A stretch of 50,236 bases of DNA from Spongospora subterranea (taxonomy: Eukaryota; Endomyxa; Phytomyxea; Plasmodiophorida; Plasmodiophoridae): positions 1 to 50,236 of the forward strand of contig OUQQ01000104.1 in NCBI GenBank assembly GCA_900404475.1, given 5' to 3'. The position numbers and the translations under genes were made by a program. Under the pieces are notes generated by a model. That model was not told the DNA's origin and searched no databases. It was given only the letters and a program-made list of their open reading frames with translations. Each line of letters opens with the position of its first letter. Position 1 is the first letter of the stretch. This document shows, piece after piece, positions 25,051 through 36,713 of this stretch.

Positions 25051-26126
25051 TTACGCTGCGTCCAGCGTGATCTCATTATCGACAGCATCCAACTTATCGA
25101 CAAGGATCCGCAGTGCGGCAAAAACAATCTGATCAGGTGGCATTAACCCGGTTGATTCAACTTTGAACAGGAATCGACCTAAACACTCGCCCTCGTAAAA
25201 ATTCAAGCAAATTGAGATCGGAGGACGTTGAAGTACTACCAGATTTTACAGATATCTTGACGAGGTCTTTTACGTTAAATGACTCAGCAGTTCGTAAACA
25301 TTGCTCGCAGAACATACACGAAACTGGTTCTTCTACCACCACTACTCGATGCTATGGTAAAAAAATGTTAGGAGTAATATTGAACCATGGGACAGAAAGA
25401 GTTGAGTTAACAAGAGTAAGAAAATGTAAACATCTTACCTGTTCCTCATAATGATAAACACGAGTCGGACAACTGGATACAAATTCTTTCTTCTGTGATT
25501 CACTCAGTAAATCCATCCGTGATGAATTGATTTGAACTAGCGGATCGAACTGATACGTGGCGACCGCTACTGGCGACCATTTCGTATGGTCTTTGGCAAT
25601 TCCTTTCCGTGCAATTGCCGTTAATGAAAGCTCCTCGTTTGGACCCAACTTAACGATCAACACTTTATCGGGAGTATCGCGATGATCAACGGGTTTAACA
25701 TCAGTTTCCCCAATGGGAATTAAATCATGTGATGTCACACTAATATCTTCCAATGTCGTATTTAACACTGATAACTCAAATGTCACCGAACAGTCGACAC
25801 AATTGCCATCGCATTTACAATCCTGACAACGAATCAGCACTTGCGAATTGCATTGACTAGTGAAAATATACGCGTGTGTAATTGTAAGTATCCGCATTTG
25901 TAGACATTAATGGAATTAGACCCAGACGATGAGCAATGAATTCATCATGACAAACGGAGGTATTGACCCGGACCTCAACGAGATCGATTGCCATGGTGGG
26001 CACCTCCGCAATCATTACACGACGTAGAGCATTAGCAATGGAAGCATCAGTGCCAGATAAGGTGAACGCGATCGTATCATGACTGATCTCAGTAATCTCG
26101 ACCTGGGGAGATCTCGAGTTCGTCAT
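25051..26126 (-). CDS. RPB3: RNA polymerase II subunit RPB3
   Basis: Four minus-strand exons are inferred: 26126-25906, 25856-25439, 25351-25240 and 25178-25051. They give about 292 residues, normal for RPB3. The alpha-like dimerisation motif [20 protein letters not shown] and the signature [14 protein letters not shown] are intact. The zinc motif reads [33 protein letters not shown] and the final [19 protein letters not shown] followed by a helix complete the fold. RPB3 pairs with RPB11 to nucleate Pol II assembly. Between them lies an extra Cys motif, CMFCEQC, and [10 protein letters not shown], as in the plant and protist type of RPB3. The start at 26126 was chosen because the frame upstream of it is not conserved. 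The related subunit AC40 is less likely, given length and motif spacing. Confidence 0.9.
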
Positions 26127-28475
26127 CAAGGCGCAGGACAGCCCGAATGGCAAATCTACGCACGGACTTTGACGATCGAACACTAAAACAGCATGATCAA
26201 GGAGGCCACGCAAGGCTATGGCGTACCTCATTCTAACTCTAACCACGTGCTCTACTCATAATGTTATTCCTCGAATCCTTTCTTCCGAGTTCAGAATATT
26301 GATCCAAGTTTTCTTCTATTTTCCTGCTCCGGTTCTCATTGTTAATGTCTGTATCTGTCGCTGCAATTCTGTGCGATTGTCTCACATATTCACGGGAATG
26401 TCACTCTTTTCTCAAGTTTTCCCGTTGTTTCCGGCTCCATGGAGTTCTAGAGCTCAACGTCTGCATTAAATTTTTGTATCAATATATTTTGTTGTTTTTT
26501 GAAATCACCTTGCTGATTTAAAAGGTCTGTTGTGTATAGCATGCTATTCGGCTGGTCTATATCTTAGTCCTTTCAAGGCTTCCTCCAAGAGGAGTTCGTC
26601 CAACATCTCTACTCCCATTTGGTGTATTCTCTGCTCAGAACGATTCCATGTAGTACCGTAGTGAAAAGAATGTTCTGTTTTGAGCTAATATCCTGTTGTC
26701 GTAATTTCCGTGACTGTAATTAACTTTTTTGTAAAGGTTTTAAATTTTCAACTTATCACAGCGACCCCTGTAAAATATTGTTCTCCTGTATTTGCGGTGC
26801 TGAAGTTGGAATTTATGGGATACACCTCATATAAGCGTTGGATATTGGAATTTCAAATCTTGCCCGTTTGATAGTTGCGTTGTTGACTTGTACGGTACAG
26901 TAGCTTCCAAAAGTTGTTCCGCCGTCGCGTTTGCGAATGGCAATGGCAAATTTTCTCGAATGTTAATGCAACTCTATACGAAAACTTGATAATAGAAAAT
27001 GTCGGCTAGAAAATCTTGACGAGTTCTCAACTTAATATCCTAATAGTGTTTGCAATGTCATCAGTTGACGAGGTTTACAGTTTATACGGAGGCGGTTCAA
27101 CATAGTTTTAACGTGTAATGTTGTTCCCGAAAACACTAGAAGGTTGTTGACGCTTGAAATATTGTGCTAGATTAATGCAGGAGCAGGTTTAGGTCGGATA
27201 CTAGGGGCGGTCTCTCATATGGTTGAAGAGGTTTGGAGGACACCAGAGACATCGAGAGCGTTGTGGGGAATACAACAGGTCCTGATGATTCACAGCAGCT
27301 AATTTGGACTAGAGTATAGACTATTGGGATAATATAATCAACAGGTGATTATCAATAATGGTTAGGACAGATGAGTTCACAGTAGGAAATCGCCATGTTC
27401 ATGGTACAGGTTGCATTGCCGAACGGAACTGGGAACGGTTGTCTGTTTGATTTTATCCTGAAGAAGGCTGAAGAGCGAAAATGATGGCCAGGCGGTAGTC
27501 AACTAGACTGATCGTAGAGTATCCTTTCTGCACCCTCAAAATCACGGACGCAGCAACGAGCCATGGAGATATGCTCTGGAAAGTCGCAAATGCGCTCAAA
27601 GGCGTTGGGTACATATTGCCATTTTTTAGCAGTTAGATAAACTGTGGACCTAAACCGACGCCGACGATTTGCTCAAGAGTTGAAGACGTTAGTCAAGGAA
27701 TCTTCGACAGTTTTGACCACAGATCCGGGCTCACCAATATGGGGCAAACATACAACCAAAATTAATCTGGAACCCAACGTTGGCGTATTTGGTTTGAAAG
27801 CCTGCAACTAGTTACTGATTGAACTAGCATTGGCACCTGAAAAATCACCCGTTGGTACATCCCTGACTGCAGAGTGGCTTTGGAGTTGAGATCCTTGTAG
27901 ACATTATGTTCTCATTAAAGGGTAGTTTGCATGTATTACCAGAGAATCCTTTTAGAGGCTGGAACTTCTGTTTGACAGCGGAGAAGGACGAAACGATATG
28001 CCATCCCACGATGTATTGCTGTAAAGTGCTGACACAATAGTAAAGAAATGTCTGACGGCGGTGACACACTGTTGGACTTTAATATGAAACGAGATAACAA
28101 TTGGTGCACAGCAATATGAAGCCCAAATGACTTGAGATGGAAAGGGCAAGATCCCACGAAACCGAATCGATCAAGAAACTCTAGGAGACCGGAAATGATC
28201 CCCTTCAGCCGGTAGCTTCAGTAAATTGGGCGACCTCAACCAAATTACTGGCTCGACTAAAGAGACAAAATTCTGCCACGAAAGATTTCGCCAAAGTGAT
28301 AAATTGTATTACACTTCATTTGTTGATGGATTCTCGACAACTCGTAACTGATTGCCGACTTCCTATCAAATTCACGACTCGATCCTCGGGAGACAACATT
28401 GTCGTGCCAATTGCAACCTGCACGTCAAATGGCCAGTTTTACGGTTCTCATGGTCGGTGTGCGGCCTCTTCCCTC

Positions 28476-28537
28476 TACCGCGCGAGATGTTTGGACACTC
28501 GCACAACAGGGTACACACTAATGACTGTGACACAGTC
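28476..28537 (-). repeat. Inverted copy of a cathepsin-upstream element (left arm)
   Basis: Read on the minus strand, this stretch matches 29497-29553 with small differences. Shared parts include GACTGTGTCxCAGTCATTAG, a TACCCTxTTGTGCGAGTG block, and CGCGCGGTA. Weaker similarity continues beyond the core. The two arms face each other across about 960 bp. Confidence 0.75.
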
Positions 28538-29496
28538 TAATAATGCAAAGATACTTTGCACTGAGCGCGGTGGATGAGGGTTGCCGATCACGGCATTTGC
28601 CGGATAGATCGATTGTTAGTTCTGTTCTCTCTTCATCAAATTCCGAATCTATAGTCTGCCCATTCTCCTCTTACTTCTCTTGTGTCTTCTGTTGCAGTTT
28701 CAACAATGCAATCTTCCAGGTGGTGATTATATTCTACATATGCTGTCACTAACGGTTCAATTATCTCTGTTTGTGTTTGTTTAGTCAACAATTGCCTAGC
28801 ACTTATGCTGCCTTCGCTCAGATGGCTGTATGGGAAAGGGTTTTGATTCTAATCGCATACTGCTCTTCACTTTGACTCTTCTATAGCAATTCATCAGTAA
28901 TCGCTCTCCCCGGTTGTCGGACGTATCAGACAGAGCATCTGTAATACGATGTATTCTATTAGCTTTGGTGTCATAATCGTTTATTAATTCTTTTGATTAG
29001 TGGTTGTTAATCGCAAATTCGTGCGTCCGGTGATGTTTATCCAGACGATATAGCTTTTGGCGTCATAATCGTTTATCAATACTTGTAAACAGTGTTTGTT
29101 CCGTCCCGAAACGTCTTTTTCCAAAGCGTCAAAATCGAACGCACTGCGAGTGCATTGAAAATATCAAAGTACACAAGTCACTTTATTTTTAAACGATGGA
29201 TGAACAAAATTATAAATACATGATTTTAAGTGTTTCATTCATCTATTTTGCGTGCGTTGAAAGAATATCGTTTACGTAATACATGCTCGAGCAAGTTTAA
29301 TACAAATGCTGGTCCTCAATTTGAACATGAAATAATATTGAGTAGTTTGCGATGGGGTCTTTCCAAAGAACTCACAGTGCATTTGATGTTGACGCTTTCT
29401 AAAAGACGTCTCGGCATATCATAGTTAACCAGTTTCCGAGAGATCCGATACCAGTATGATGAAGGTCTATGGAGCGCACTGTGCAATATATGATTT

Positions 29497-29553
29497 GACT
29501 GTGTCCCAGTCATTAGTGTACCCTATTGTGCGAGTGCCCAACCGCGCGCGGTA
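29497..29553 (+). repeat. Inverted copy of a cathepsin-upstream element (right arm), followed by a TATA-like box
   Basis: This is the partner of 28476-28537. It runs directly into GTATAAAAAAG at 29551, a TATA-like sequence oriented toward the first cathepsin gene, but about 350 bp ahead of its ATG. A long 5' leader or another start is needed if this is the promoter. Confidence 0.65.
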
Positions 29554-29683
29554 TAAAAAAGCCACCCATAACTGCCACCCTGGACTGGAAGACCGTGTGC
29601 CTGCAGTGAATGCCGTACACCGCGTCACAGTGTGGCCGTCCCAGCTGCTCTACTGTAGTTAGCACATGTCCAACCCAGCCCGG

Positions 29684-29692
29684 GTCGTTACC
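29684..29692 (+). promoter_or_regulatory. Shared 9-bp word upstream of cathepsin 1
   Basis: GTCGTTACC here is the exact complement of GGTAACGAC, which occurs three times upstream of the second cathepsin gene. CACAGTG words lie close by (near 29625, 29693 and 29745). A role as a shared regulatory site is an inference. Confidence 0.35.
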
Positions 29693-29907
29693 ACAGTGAA
29701 TGCCCACTGACTCGTCAACGGTTAGCCGTTAAAACCCACTGTATCACAGTGTAAGGCGGCACCAATCAGGACTATTCTCAGCAATAGACACAGTCAGGTG
29801 ACGTGGTTCCTTGCCGGCTGCCGCGTCATACCACCCTTATCCACTGATGATACAATTGAATATGCCGCCACCATGTCGCCGCCCTTTCACATCATTATCA
29901 TATCTTC

Positions 29908-31177
29908 ATGATGTCGTCAGGTTTCTATCGTTATCTTGTTGGGACGTTGGTCCTTAGCACCGCAGCTGCAATCTTCACTGATCAAGACTATTTCAACGCT
30001 CCTAAACATGACGTCGAATCTCTCGTCAAGTCCGAAATCGAGGCGATCAAAACGCATCCGGTCACCACTTTATGGCACAATTTCGTGACTCGGTTTGGTA
30101 AAACTTATGAGAATGATGAGGAACATGATTCACGATTTGAGATATTCCGCAAGAACGTCGAGCTAATCAATCAGCACAACGAGCAATACCTTCAACAGAA
30201 GACAACATTCACTCTTGGTTTGAATCAATTCGCCGACATGACCAACGAGGAATTTCGGTCTACTCAGCGAGGTTTCAAACAATCCGGAGGGATGAGACGC
30301 TCTGCTGGCCACGAGTTTCATCGTGAAATCTCATCACTTGACCTTCCTGAACAAGTTGATCTGCGCAAACGAGGACTGGTTAGAAAAGTGAAAGATCAAG
30401 GCCGCTGCGGCAGCTGTTGGAGTTTCTCGGCGGTAGGATCAATGGAAGGGGCAGCAGAACTGGCCGCACAGCAAGCGAATCGGACGGAGACACCGCTAGA
30501 GTTCTCAGAACAACAACTGGTTGATTGCGTTGATCACGGCATGTGTACTTGCGATAAAGGCGGGATGATGGAGGATGGGTTCAAGATGGTTATCGATGAT
30601 GGCGCTATTCTGGACCAGGATTATAATTACCATAGCGGAAAGGATCAGAAAAGTGGAGTGTGCAAGGCCACCTTCCTTGCCCGATATAAATTATTCACCT
30701 CATTCAAGAATATCCGATCTGGTGATGAAGGCGCCCTACGTGAAGTCGCCTCTCAAGTTCCTGTTTCTGTCGCTATTGATGCCTCAGGCGATTGTAAGTT
30801 TCTCGATCCTGTTTGTTTAGCTCCTTTGCACTCAATATTTTCCTGTAGCGTTCCGGTTCTACAAATCTGGAACGTACCGCAATCCCAACTGTGGACATAG
30901 AGATGAGGACCTTGATCATGGTGTTCTGGTTGTCGTACGTATTCCGCCTTCTCGTCACCATATTAAAATATTAATTTTATAGTTTTAGGGTTATGGAGTT
31001 GACAAAGACGGGTCTAAATACTGGATTGTGAAGAATTCTTGGGGTGAACAATGGGGCGATCAGGGGTATATCCACATGACCCGCGATTCCCATAATCAGT
31101 GCGGTATCGCCACCGATGCCAGTTTCATAATTGCCGGAGGAGAATCAGTTCATCAGCAGCAAGTCATGTTCCAGTAA
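29908..31177 (+). CDS. Cathepsin L-like cysteine protease 1 (papain family C1)
   Basis: Three exons are inferred: 29908-30793, 30849-30934 and 30989-31177, giving 386 residues. The N-terminus has a signal peptide ([17 protein letters not shown]). The I29 inhibitory prodomain spans about residues 45-125, with [16 protein letters not shown], an ERFNIN-type helix and [11 protein letters not shown]. The mature enzyme begins near [11 protein letters not shown]. The active-site cysteine lies in [14 protein letters not shown], the histidine in [11 protein letters not shown] and the asparagine in YWIVKNSWG. All three plus the oxyanion glutamine are present, so it should be active in lysosomes or secreted. 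The segment [13 protein letters not shown] replaces the usual CNGG. The gene shares intron positions and exon lengths with the second cathepsin at 37.6 kb. Confidence 0.93.
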
Positions 31178-32544
31178 TTTGATCTTGTAATACACTAAAT
31201 TTCATTCGTTAACAGAAATTCTGTAATTCCAAAATCAACTAACAGACCTTACAAAAGTTCCTTTACTCAGCGCCATCTGAAGGCGTCGGCCATGAAACCA
31301 ATCACGTCAGAAAGAACATATTCATCGCGAAACGGGCGGGTTTTCGTCTGATCAACCACATAATGTATTCAAGGGCATATCGATCCTAAAACAAACTGCA
31401 AATCACATGAATTATGCCTTTCTGTTGTTTGTACCATCACTGTTGACAAGCACCAAAGTCGGCAACCGTCAGCCTAAGTTTATACGACAATGTGATCACG
31501 CCGCATATGACCATTACATGAAAAGAAGATATCCTGCAGAGAACCTCTGGTAATGTGGTTCGAACGGTATTTGGAACCCCCTATTGGTCAACGCTAATGA
31601 TGAGAGTACTATTATTGGTTGAACGGCTTTGTGTGGATTCGTTAACTGCTATTGATATTAACATCTGCTTTCAATTCACATTTGATATTTTGAATTCCCC
31701 AGATGATGACCTCCAAACTGATCTCGAAACAGAAGGCAATCAATTTTCAAAATTCCATTGTCAAAGTCATTCTGAAGGGCAATCCTCCTCGCCAATACAT
31801 GTTTTCACGCCTAACCTGTTCTCGATAAATATATCAGATTCGACAAAACCAACGCGCTCTTCAATCGTCGCCATGATCATCCAAGAACATGCAAAATCGT
31901 TAATGGATTTCCCCTGAGTCCTTGACGATATATTACAATTACAGGACCTGAGGAATGATTAACTGCTGTGCAAAAGGACGTCAACCACTATATTCAAAGC
32001 GAAATAACGAATTCGATAAAGCGAATGAGGAATATACATTGAGAGCACATCCCTATTGTTCTGTAGGATCACCCGTCGAGATTCACTAACCAAACCGGTA
32101 ACTGAGTTATCAGAACACGACCCAGATCGACCAAAGATTTAGCTCACATCAACCGGTCAGATTACCTGATTACATGCTGAAATTGGGAAGATGACGAAGG
32201 CCCAAGTTCACCTGGCCATCAACCGACATCATCTCCAGGGTGATATAAACCATTCTGTAACAAGCTCACCAGCAACTTGACAAATCGAACCAAATCGCGG
32301 GTCAGCATCGTTCGTGTCAACTTTCTAAGAGCAATAAACGAACGAATGGTTTAGGACACAAAGCAAATATGTATTTGGGGATCAGTTCTTTGTTGAAACT
32401 GGAAAGCCGTGCAGTGTGGCGATAAAAAGCGTTAGATGGTCACTGACGTTGAGGAATGTTCGGTATCTGTGGGATTATCAATGGAATGGGGTTGGCACGC
32501 CACTCAAACACGACAGGATAACTGACGAGCAAGGAAGTCAACTT

Positions 32545-32789
32545 CATGAATGTCGGTCTAGGATTGCGACTATCATTTTGTCGTTAGACAGGTATTCGAC
32601 CTTGATATGATTATTCCAGATTAACTGCCTCACAGAATGATGTTTGACATCAATATGCCTAGTCCTCGCATCTGATCGAACCTCTTTCGAGACATATTCT
32701 CCGCCGATTTCAGAAGGTATTCGATTGGAAAGGAGAGAGTGAGGTCGCCTGTTGTAAAGGTGTATGGCTATTATTGCCCACGAAAACAC
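32545..32789 (-). pseudogene. Ty1/copia retrotransposon remnant, RNase H end
   Basis: On the minus strand the frame contains RTRHIDVKHHSVRQLIW followed by IKVEYLSNDKMIVAIL. This closely resembles the end of copia RNase H, which typically has SKHIDVRYHFIRE and a VEYVST block before LADILTK. The upstream part (YNRRPHSLLSNRIPSEI) looks more like the end of an integrase, so the element may be rearranged. Neither the rest of the polymerase nor long terminal repeats could be found. Confidence 0.65.
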
Positions 32790-32798
32790 TTAGGTGAG

Positions 32799-32905
32799 CC
32801 ATGCATCAGTTGGGCTGAACAACATGATTGACTGGCACAAACACCAGTGCCGTCGTCATCGCAACAAATGTGGCACTGTTGTGCATGAGCCCAACTGATG
32901 CATGG
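32799..32905. repeat. Long inverted repeat (hairpin-forming)
   Basis: CCATGCATCAGTTGGGCT at 32799-32816 is perfectly complementary to AGCCCAACTGATGCATGG at 32888-32905. A shorter inner pair, CAGTGCC with GGCACTG, lies in the loop. It sits between the two copia fragments and right before a weak plus-strand frame. Confidence 0.85.
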
Positions 32906-33471
32906 TTGGGCGCCGGCACTTGTTCTTGGTAGCAAACAGGGTTGGGATTCATTAAAAAGACTTCGATACATATTTCACAGCACTACAGCAGATGGCCGTC
33001 CTGCGGTTGTGTTCTTGCTACAATCGCATTCGGGGTCGGAGTGGATTGCCCAGATGTGCGAGCTGTTGTTCACATCACTGAGGAAGATGACGCTATGTGA
33101 TTTGCACAAAAAAAGCGTACGGGCAGGAAGAGATGGTCGTCCTGCCATCTCGCTAGCAATTTATAACGAGGTAATGCGGACAGCAATGCTTCATATTACC
33201 GGTATCAATTTAACCAAAATTTGATCCTTAGCTAGTGGATATTGGTGCAGCAAACGGACATGAATCCGATTCACAAATTATGATCAATCAGTTAACGCAG
33301 TCATATCTTGATGAACACGCCCAACCATCAGTTTGGCTGATGGATAACAGTGCGATATACGGCCCACGCCTCATCTTGCCCATAACGCACGCTCGCACAG
33401 AACTGCTATCATCTCCTAATTTCAACTTGATTCTGTTCACTGAGGTTTTGCTCAGGCACGAGTTAGTGTGA
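32898..33471 (+). other. Two adjacent unidentified reading frames
   Basis: Frames at 32898-33224 (108 codons) and 33235-33471 (78 codons) lie end to end. The first has two similar phrases, ADGRPAVVFLLQS and GRDGRPAISLAIYN, vaguely like ankyrin-type repeats. A join through a 34-nt intron (GTATCA...GCTAG) would fuse them, but that is shorter than every other intron here. I do not recognise a family. They run opposite to the surrounding copia fragments. Coding status is uncertain. Confidence 0.25.
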
Positions 33472-33559
33472 CCAAGTCGAGCGTGTTAAGAAAACATCGG
33501 TAGAACAGAGTCAAAAACAAAGGGTATTGTGTACTCCAGCGTCGAGACGATACATGGGG

Positions 33560-33818
33560 TCTTGATCTTTGCGAACCTTGATCTTTCGAATCTTCACAAG
33601 CACTTCATCAGCGGGTGTAGAGTTTATAATCCTCAAAAGTCTTCAGAGAATCCCCGTCGATTAGAAACTGTTGGTCCTCAACGTTAAAAAACAACGCCAA
33701 ATCTGTTCGACGGTATTGTGGTGTCGTCACCCAATTGCCCTATAGGACCATTTTAAAATTGATCAAATCGTTGGAGTTGGATGTCATGTCATTCGAACCC
33801 CCAGTATCAATATGTCAG
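33560..33818 (-). pseudogene. Ty1/copia remnant, aspartic protease region
   Basis: On the minus strand the sequence reads DTGGSNDMTSNSNDLINF, the pattern of copia proteases (D-T/S-G-A/G-S-x-H/D-M-T). It then hits an in-frame stop and continues in a similar frame toward 33.56 kb. It is therefore defective. The first codons lie directly next to the inverted NT5DC copy. Confidence 0.5.
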
Positions 33819-34337
33819 GCTGCCAAAATGCTTATTGGTGTACTATTTGAGATTTCGTCGAATCTCATTGCGTTCAGCTTTCAAACCTAGGATGACAACG
33901 TCAATGGCGTCATCGTCGAATAGTTGCCCATCGGCGTGAATTGATGTGATTTCCAAAATACAGGGCTGAGTCCCCTCTCCAGCCAGTCAAACAAGCGAAT
34001 TCCGAAAGTGAGCCTTGCTACAGAATATCAAGGATGGTCGATAAAGTGAATTCAGTGGCAATATCTACAGTACAGATTTGGCCTTTTTCAAGGTGATTAA
34101 CACGCAGCAATTACAGTTTGCCGGATTCTTCGACGCGGCGAAATTTCGGATCCCGAACGAACCAAACGGGCTTTCCTGCTGACACCATGATGACATCGAA
34201 CAGTGATCGCCAATCTTCTCCATAAAATGCATTCCGCAATCGATAAACAGGAGTGGAGAGTTCGATAATAGAAACACCTGATTTGTCAACAATGAGAAAC
34301 CCCGAAGGGAATCGCAGCAGATTGCATTATCACCAAC
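33819..34337 (-). pseudogene. Broken inverted copy of the NT5DC-like gene
   Basis: Read on the minus strand this matches 23703-24107 joined directly to 24337-24454 of the NT5DC-like gene, with few base differences. The match begins at the GT of intron 6, keeps that intron and the next one, lacks 24108-24336, and ends inside exon 10. A loss of four bases near 34,220 shifts the frame, so no functional product is possible. Retained introns argue against a simple processed pseudogene. The next bases are copia protease sequence in the same orientation. Confidence 0.9.
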
Positions 34338-36674
34338 GATTGCAGATGATGAGAGCAGAGATAACCTGATCCGAGAGTGAGATTACCCACCGCCTAAAGG
34401 TCATCTCCATCATAGTGATGACCAATGTTATGTGCAACACCCGGAACAACTTCCAACAAACCATTCCTCCAAAACCACTAAACAGGACACTGCTGAACGT
34501 TGGGTCTAAAGCGTCGTTGGTCAATGGTCCAAACTTTCCCTCCTTGGAATACAGATACTGGGTGTTCGAATAACATGATATTCAACTCCAATGACCTAAT
34601 TATTTTTAAACCGGTTTTCGTGGTCCCAGAGTGCAATTAGGTGACAACTCTACAATACCGTCAAAAACAGGATTACGCCGTTTGTTCCTTGAACGACGAT
34701 GACCAATCAATATTTTTGGATCATGTCCTAGCCGTTCCTGGTCCCGGCAAAAATAGGCCATATTAATGGCCTTTATGATTATTCAAAATAGTTCTCAACA
34801 ACAAAAATTTGTTAAACTATGATAATTTACAGGTGAATATCATCAGCCCCAATAGCAGTTGATGAATCTTATGACCACCTAATAGGAATCCCCAGATAAT
34901 AACATCTCCTACTATATTTCATCGTCAATACCTGGGTTAATCGCCCCTCGTCCAGTTCGCCGTTCGCTCTAATCCATGTGTTTGGCTAACCGCGTCTCTC
35001 AACTACTATGGGTTTCCGCCTTCACCCAAATATTTCATCGAGCTCTGTTCCCTGGTATAGAACCTAGTTATAACGACACAGGTCCTCTAATGGGCCATGA
35101 CACATTTAGACTGCAATTGCCATATTCATCATCTAATACAGTCAATAAAGTTGACCACAGATCAGCTCAAGATATAGAATTGCACTGCCCCATAGGATTG
35201 TTCCGATTCGGATTCTGCCATTAATTACCATCTACAAGGACCATTGATTACCATCTACAAGGAATCGTCGGAAAACCGTCAAAGTTCTTGAACACCAGAG
35301 TTGATTGACAGATTTGATGTAGAAGGCGAAGGTTTGTTCTGCAACTGTCATTAACGTCGATTCGGGACGAAATTATTCTGAAGCATCGCTCGGCGACAAT
35401 CTTGACCTTGTCAGCGAATGCCCATTAAGTTGGCGCTAACATGTGCTCTATTCCACAGGTTATCAAAGCTAATCTCAAACCCGTTCGCTCTGATCATCTG
35501 CAACTGAGCAATTCAATGCTGAGGTGATCTCATTCACGTTTGTCGGAAGTGTTTGTCGGACCGATTAAGGTTGCAATGATGTGCACTAGCACATGCTTCG
35601 TGGTCTAACCCTAGCTGGATCGAGAATAATTGGTGGTTCATCACTCACGAATTCCTTGGGCACAATTAGCGGTCAATGGTATGTTGTTCAGGTAATTAGA
35701 CACTAACAATAATGCAGACAATGGCTAATACCGGATATCAATTAGGTATGATCTATAAGGAAACAGGAGATATAGAATATCCCACATTGTTTACAACATA
35801 TTCCAATCTCAATGTATGTTTCGATATTGGCCAACATGTGGGGTTTTGCGCCAATACATTATGCGGGTGCGTTTGGATCATGAGTTTACAAGTGTTCGTG
35901 AATACTTCTCGAGTCATTCATTTTTTCCTCGAGATTCATTATAGCATCTTTTCGTAAAATTATGTGCCGCGAGAATAGTTTTCACAATTTTCGGCATTGG
36001 TTCGTTCCATGTTGATAGTTCAGATTGATATTAACTTATTGAGGCATATCTTCCATGTTTGGGATCGCCCCTGATATGTGTAGGCTTAATATTGAGGCGA
36101 TTCCAATTTTTCTTTGCACTAAACAGCCAATGAGGCTGATTATCATGGATACATAAAATATGTTCTGACTTGACCCAGGTATCTCAGAGAATTCCCCCGG
36201 TATTGTAATCAGGATCAAGGACAGCAACCCTATAACGGAAGCTACAAAATCAAACCGAAACCAAGGACGAGAAGTCCTCGGCCATAGCGTACATTATTTA
36301 AAGAGCGGCAATAGCCCACAATGCATCACAGCAAATGTGTTCACCGGTACTGGACTGGGAACCGAGTCAATGCCGACCGAATATTTAAAGACTTTACGGG
36401 AGCGATGATAAAAGGACCTCACCAATGTGTTCCATACATCGTCCACTTTGGCTGAATCGCGTCATCGTTTTTGTCAGTCTAGAATGTCAATACAATAGCT
36501 CGCCCGGCGATCCAGTGAAACGGTAATGTGTATTGATCATATTAACACTTGTTCTTTTTACACAAAAAGAAGATTGTCCATTTATGTCGGGATGTCCAAC
36601 GTACGACTCAAGAAAAATTTATCGCCAATAAACTCCACTTCATTTGTCACATAAATTACTTTGATACGACAACA

Positions 36675-36713
36675 GCATATATTAGGAGTATAATACAATA
36701 TACTCCTATATGC
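36675..36713. repeat. Palindrome (hairpin-forming)
   Basis: GCATATATTAGGAGTATA is followed after six bases by TATACTCCTATATGC, a near-perfect inverted repeat with one unpaired base in the stem. No gene is adjacent. It could be a remnant terminus of a small mobile element. Confidence 0.75.

Larger units (their letters stand above)
26127..29907. other. Gene-poor region, decayed sequence
   Basis: No gene can be supported over nearly 3.8 kb. Short frames such as those near 27.8-28.2 kb and 28.3-28.6 kb have no recognisable motifs. The region contains an inverted pair of about 60-bp elements (28476-28537 and 29497-29553). It also has a short direct repeat (GTCATAATCGTTTAT with small changes, near 28.97 and 29.06 kb). 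The last 350 bp are the upstream region of the first cathepsin gene. The texture suggests old mobile-element remains. Confidence 0.45.

Noticed and set aside
31555..31917. 120-codon frame with DDDLQTDLETEGN
   Set aside because: It might be part of a retroelement polyprotein linker, but no diagnostic motif is present.
33781..33815. tRNA T-arm-like GGTTCGAAT on the minus strand
   Set aside because: No acceptor stem, D-arm or anticodon arm can be built around it; it reads better as copia protease sequence.
34065..34292. Independent small gene resembling a nucleotidase
   Set aside because: It is the broken inverted copy of the gene at 22.6-24.6 kb, with a frame-shifting loss.
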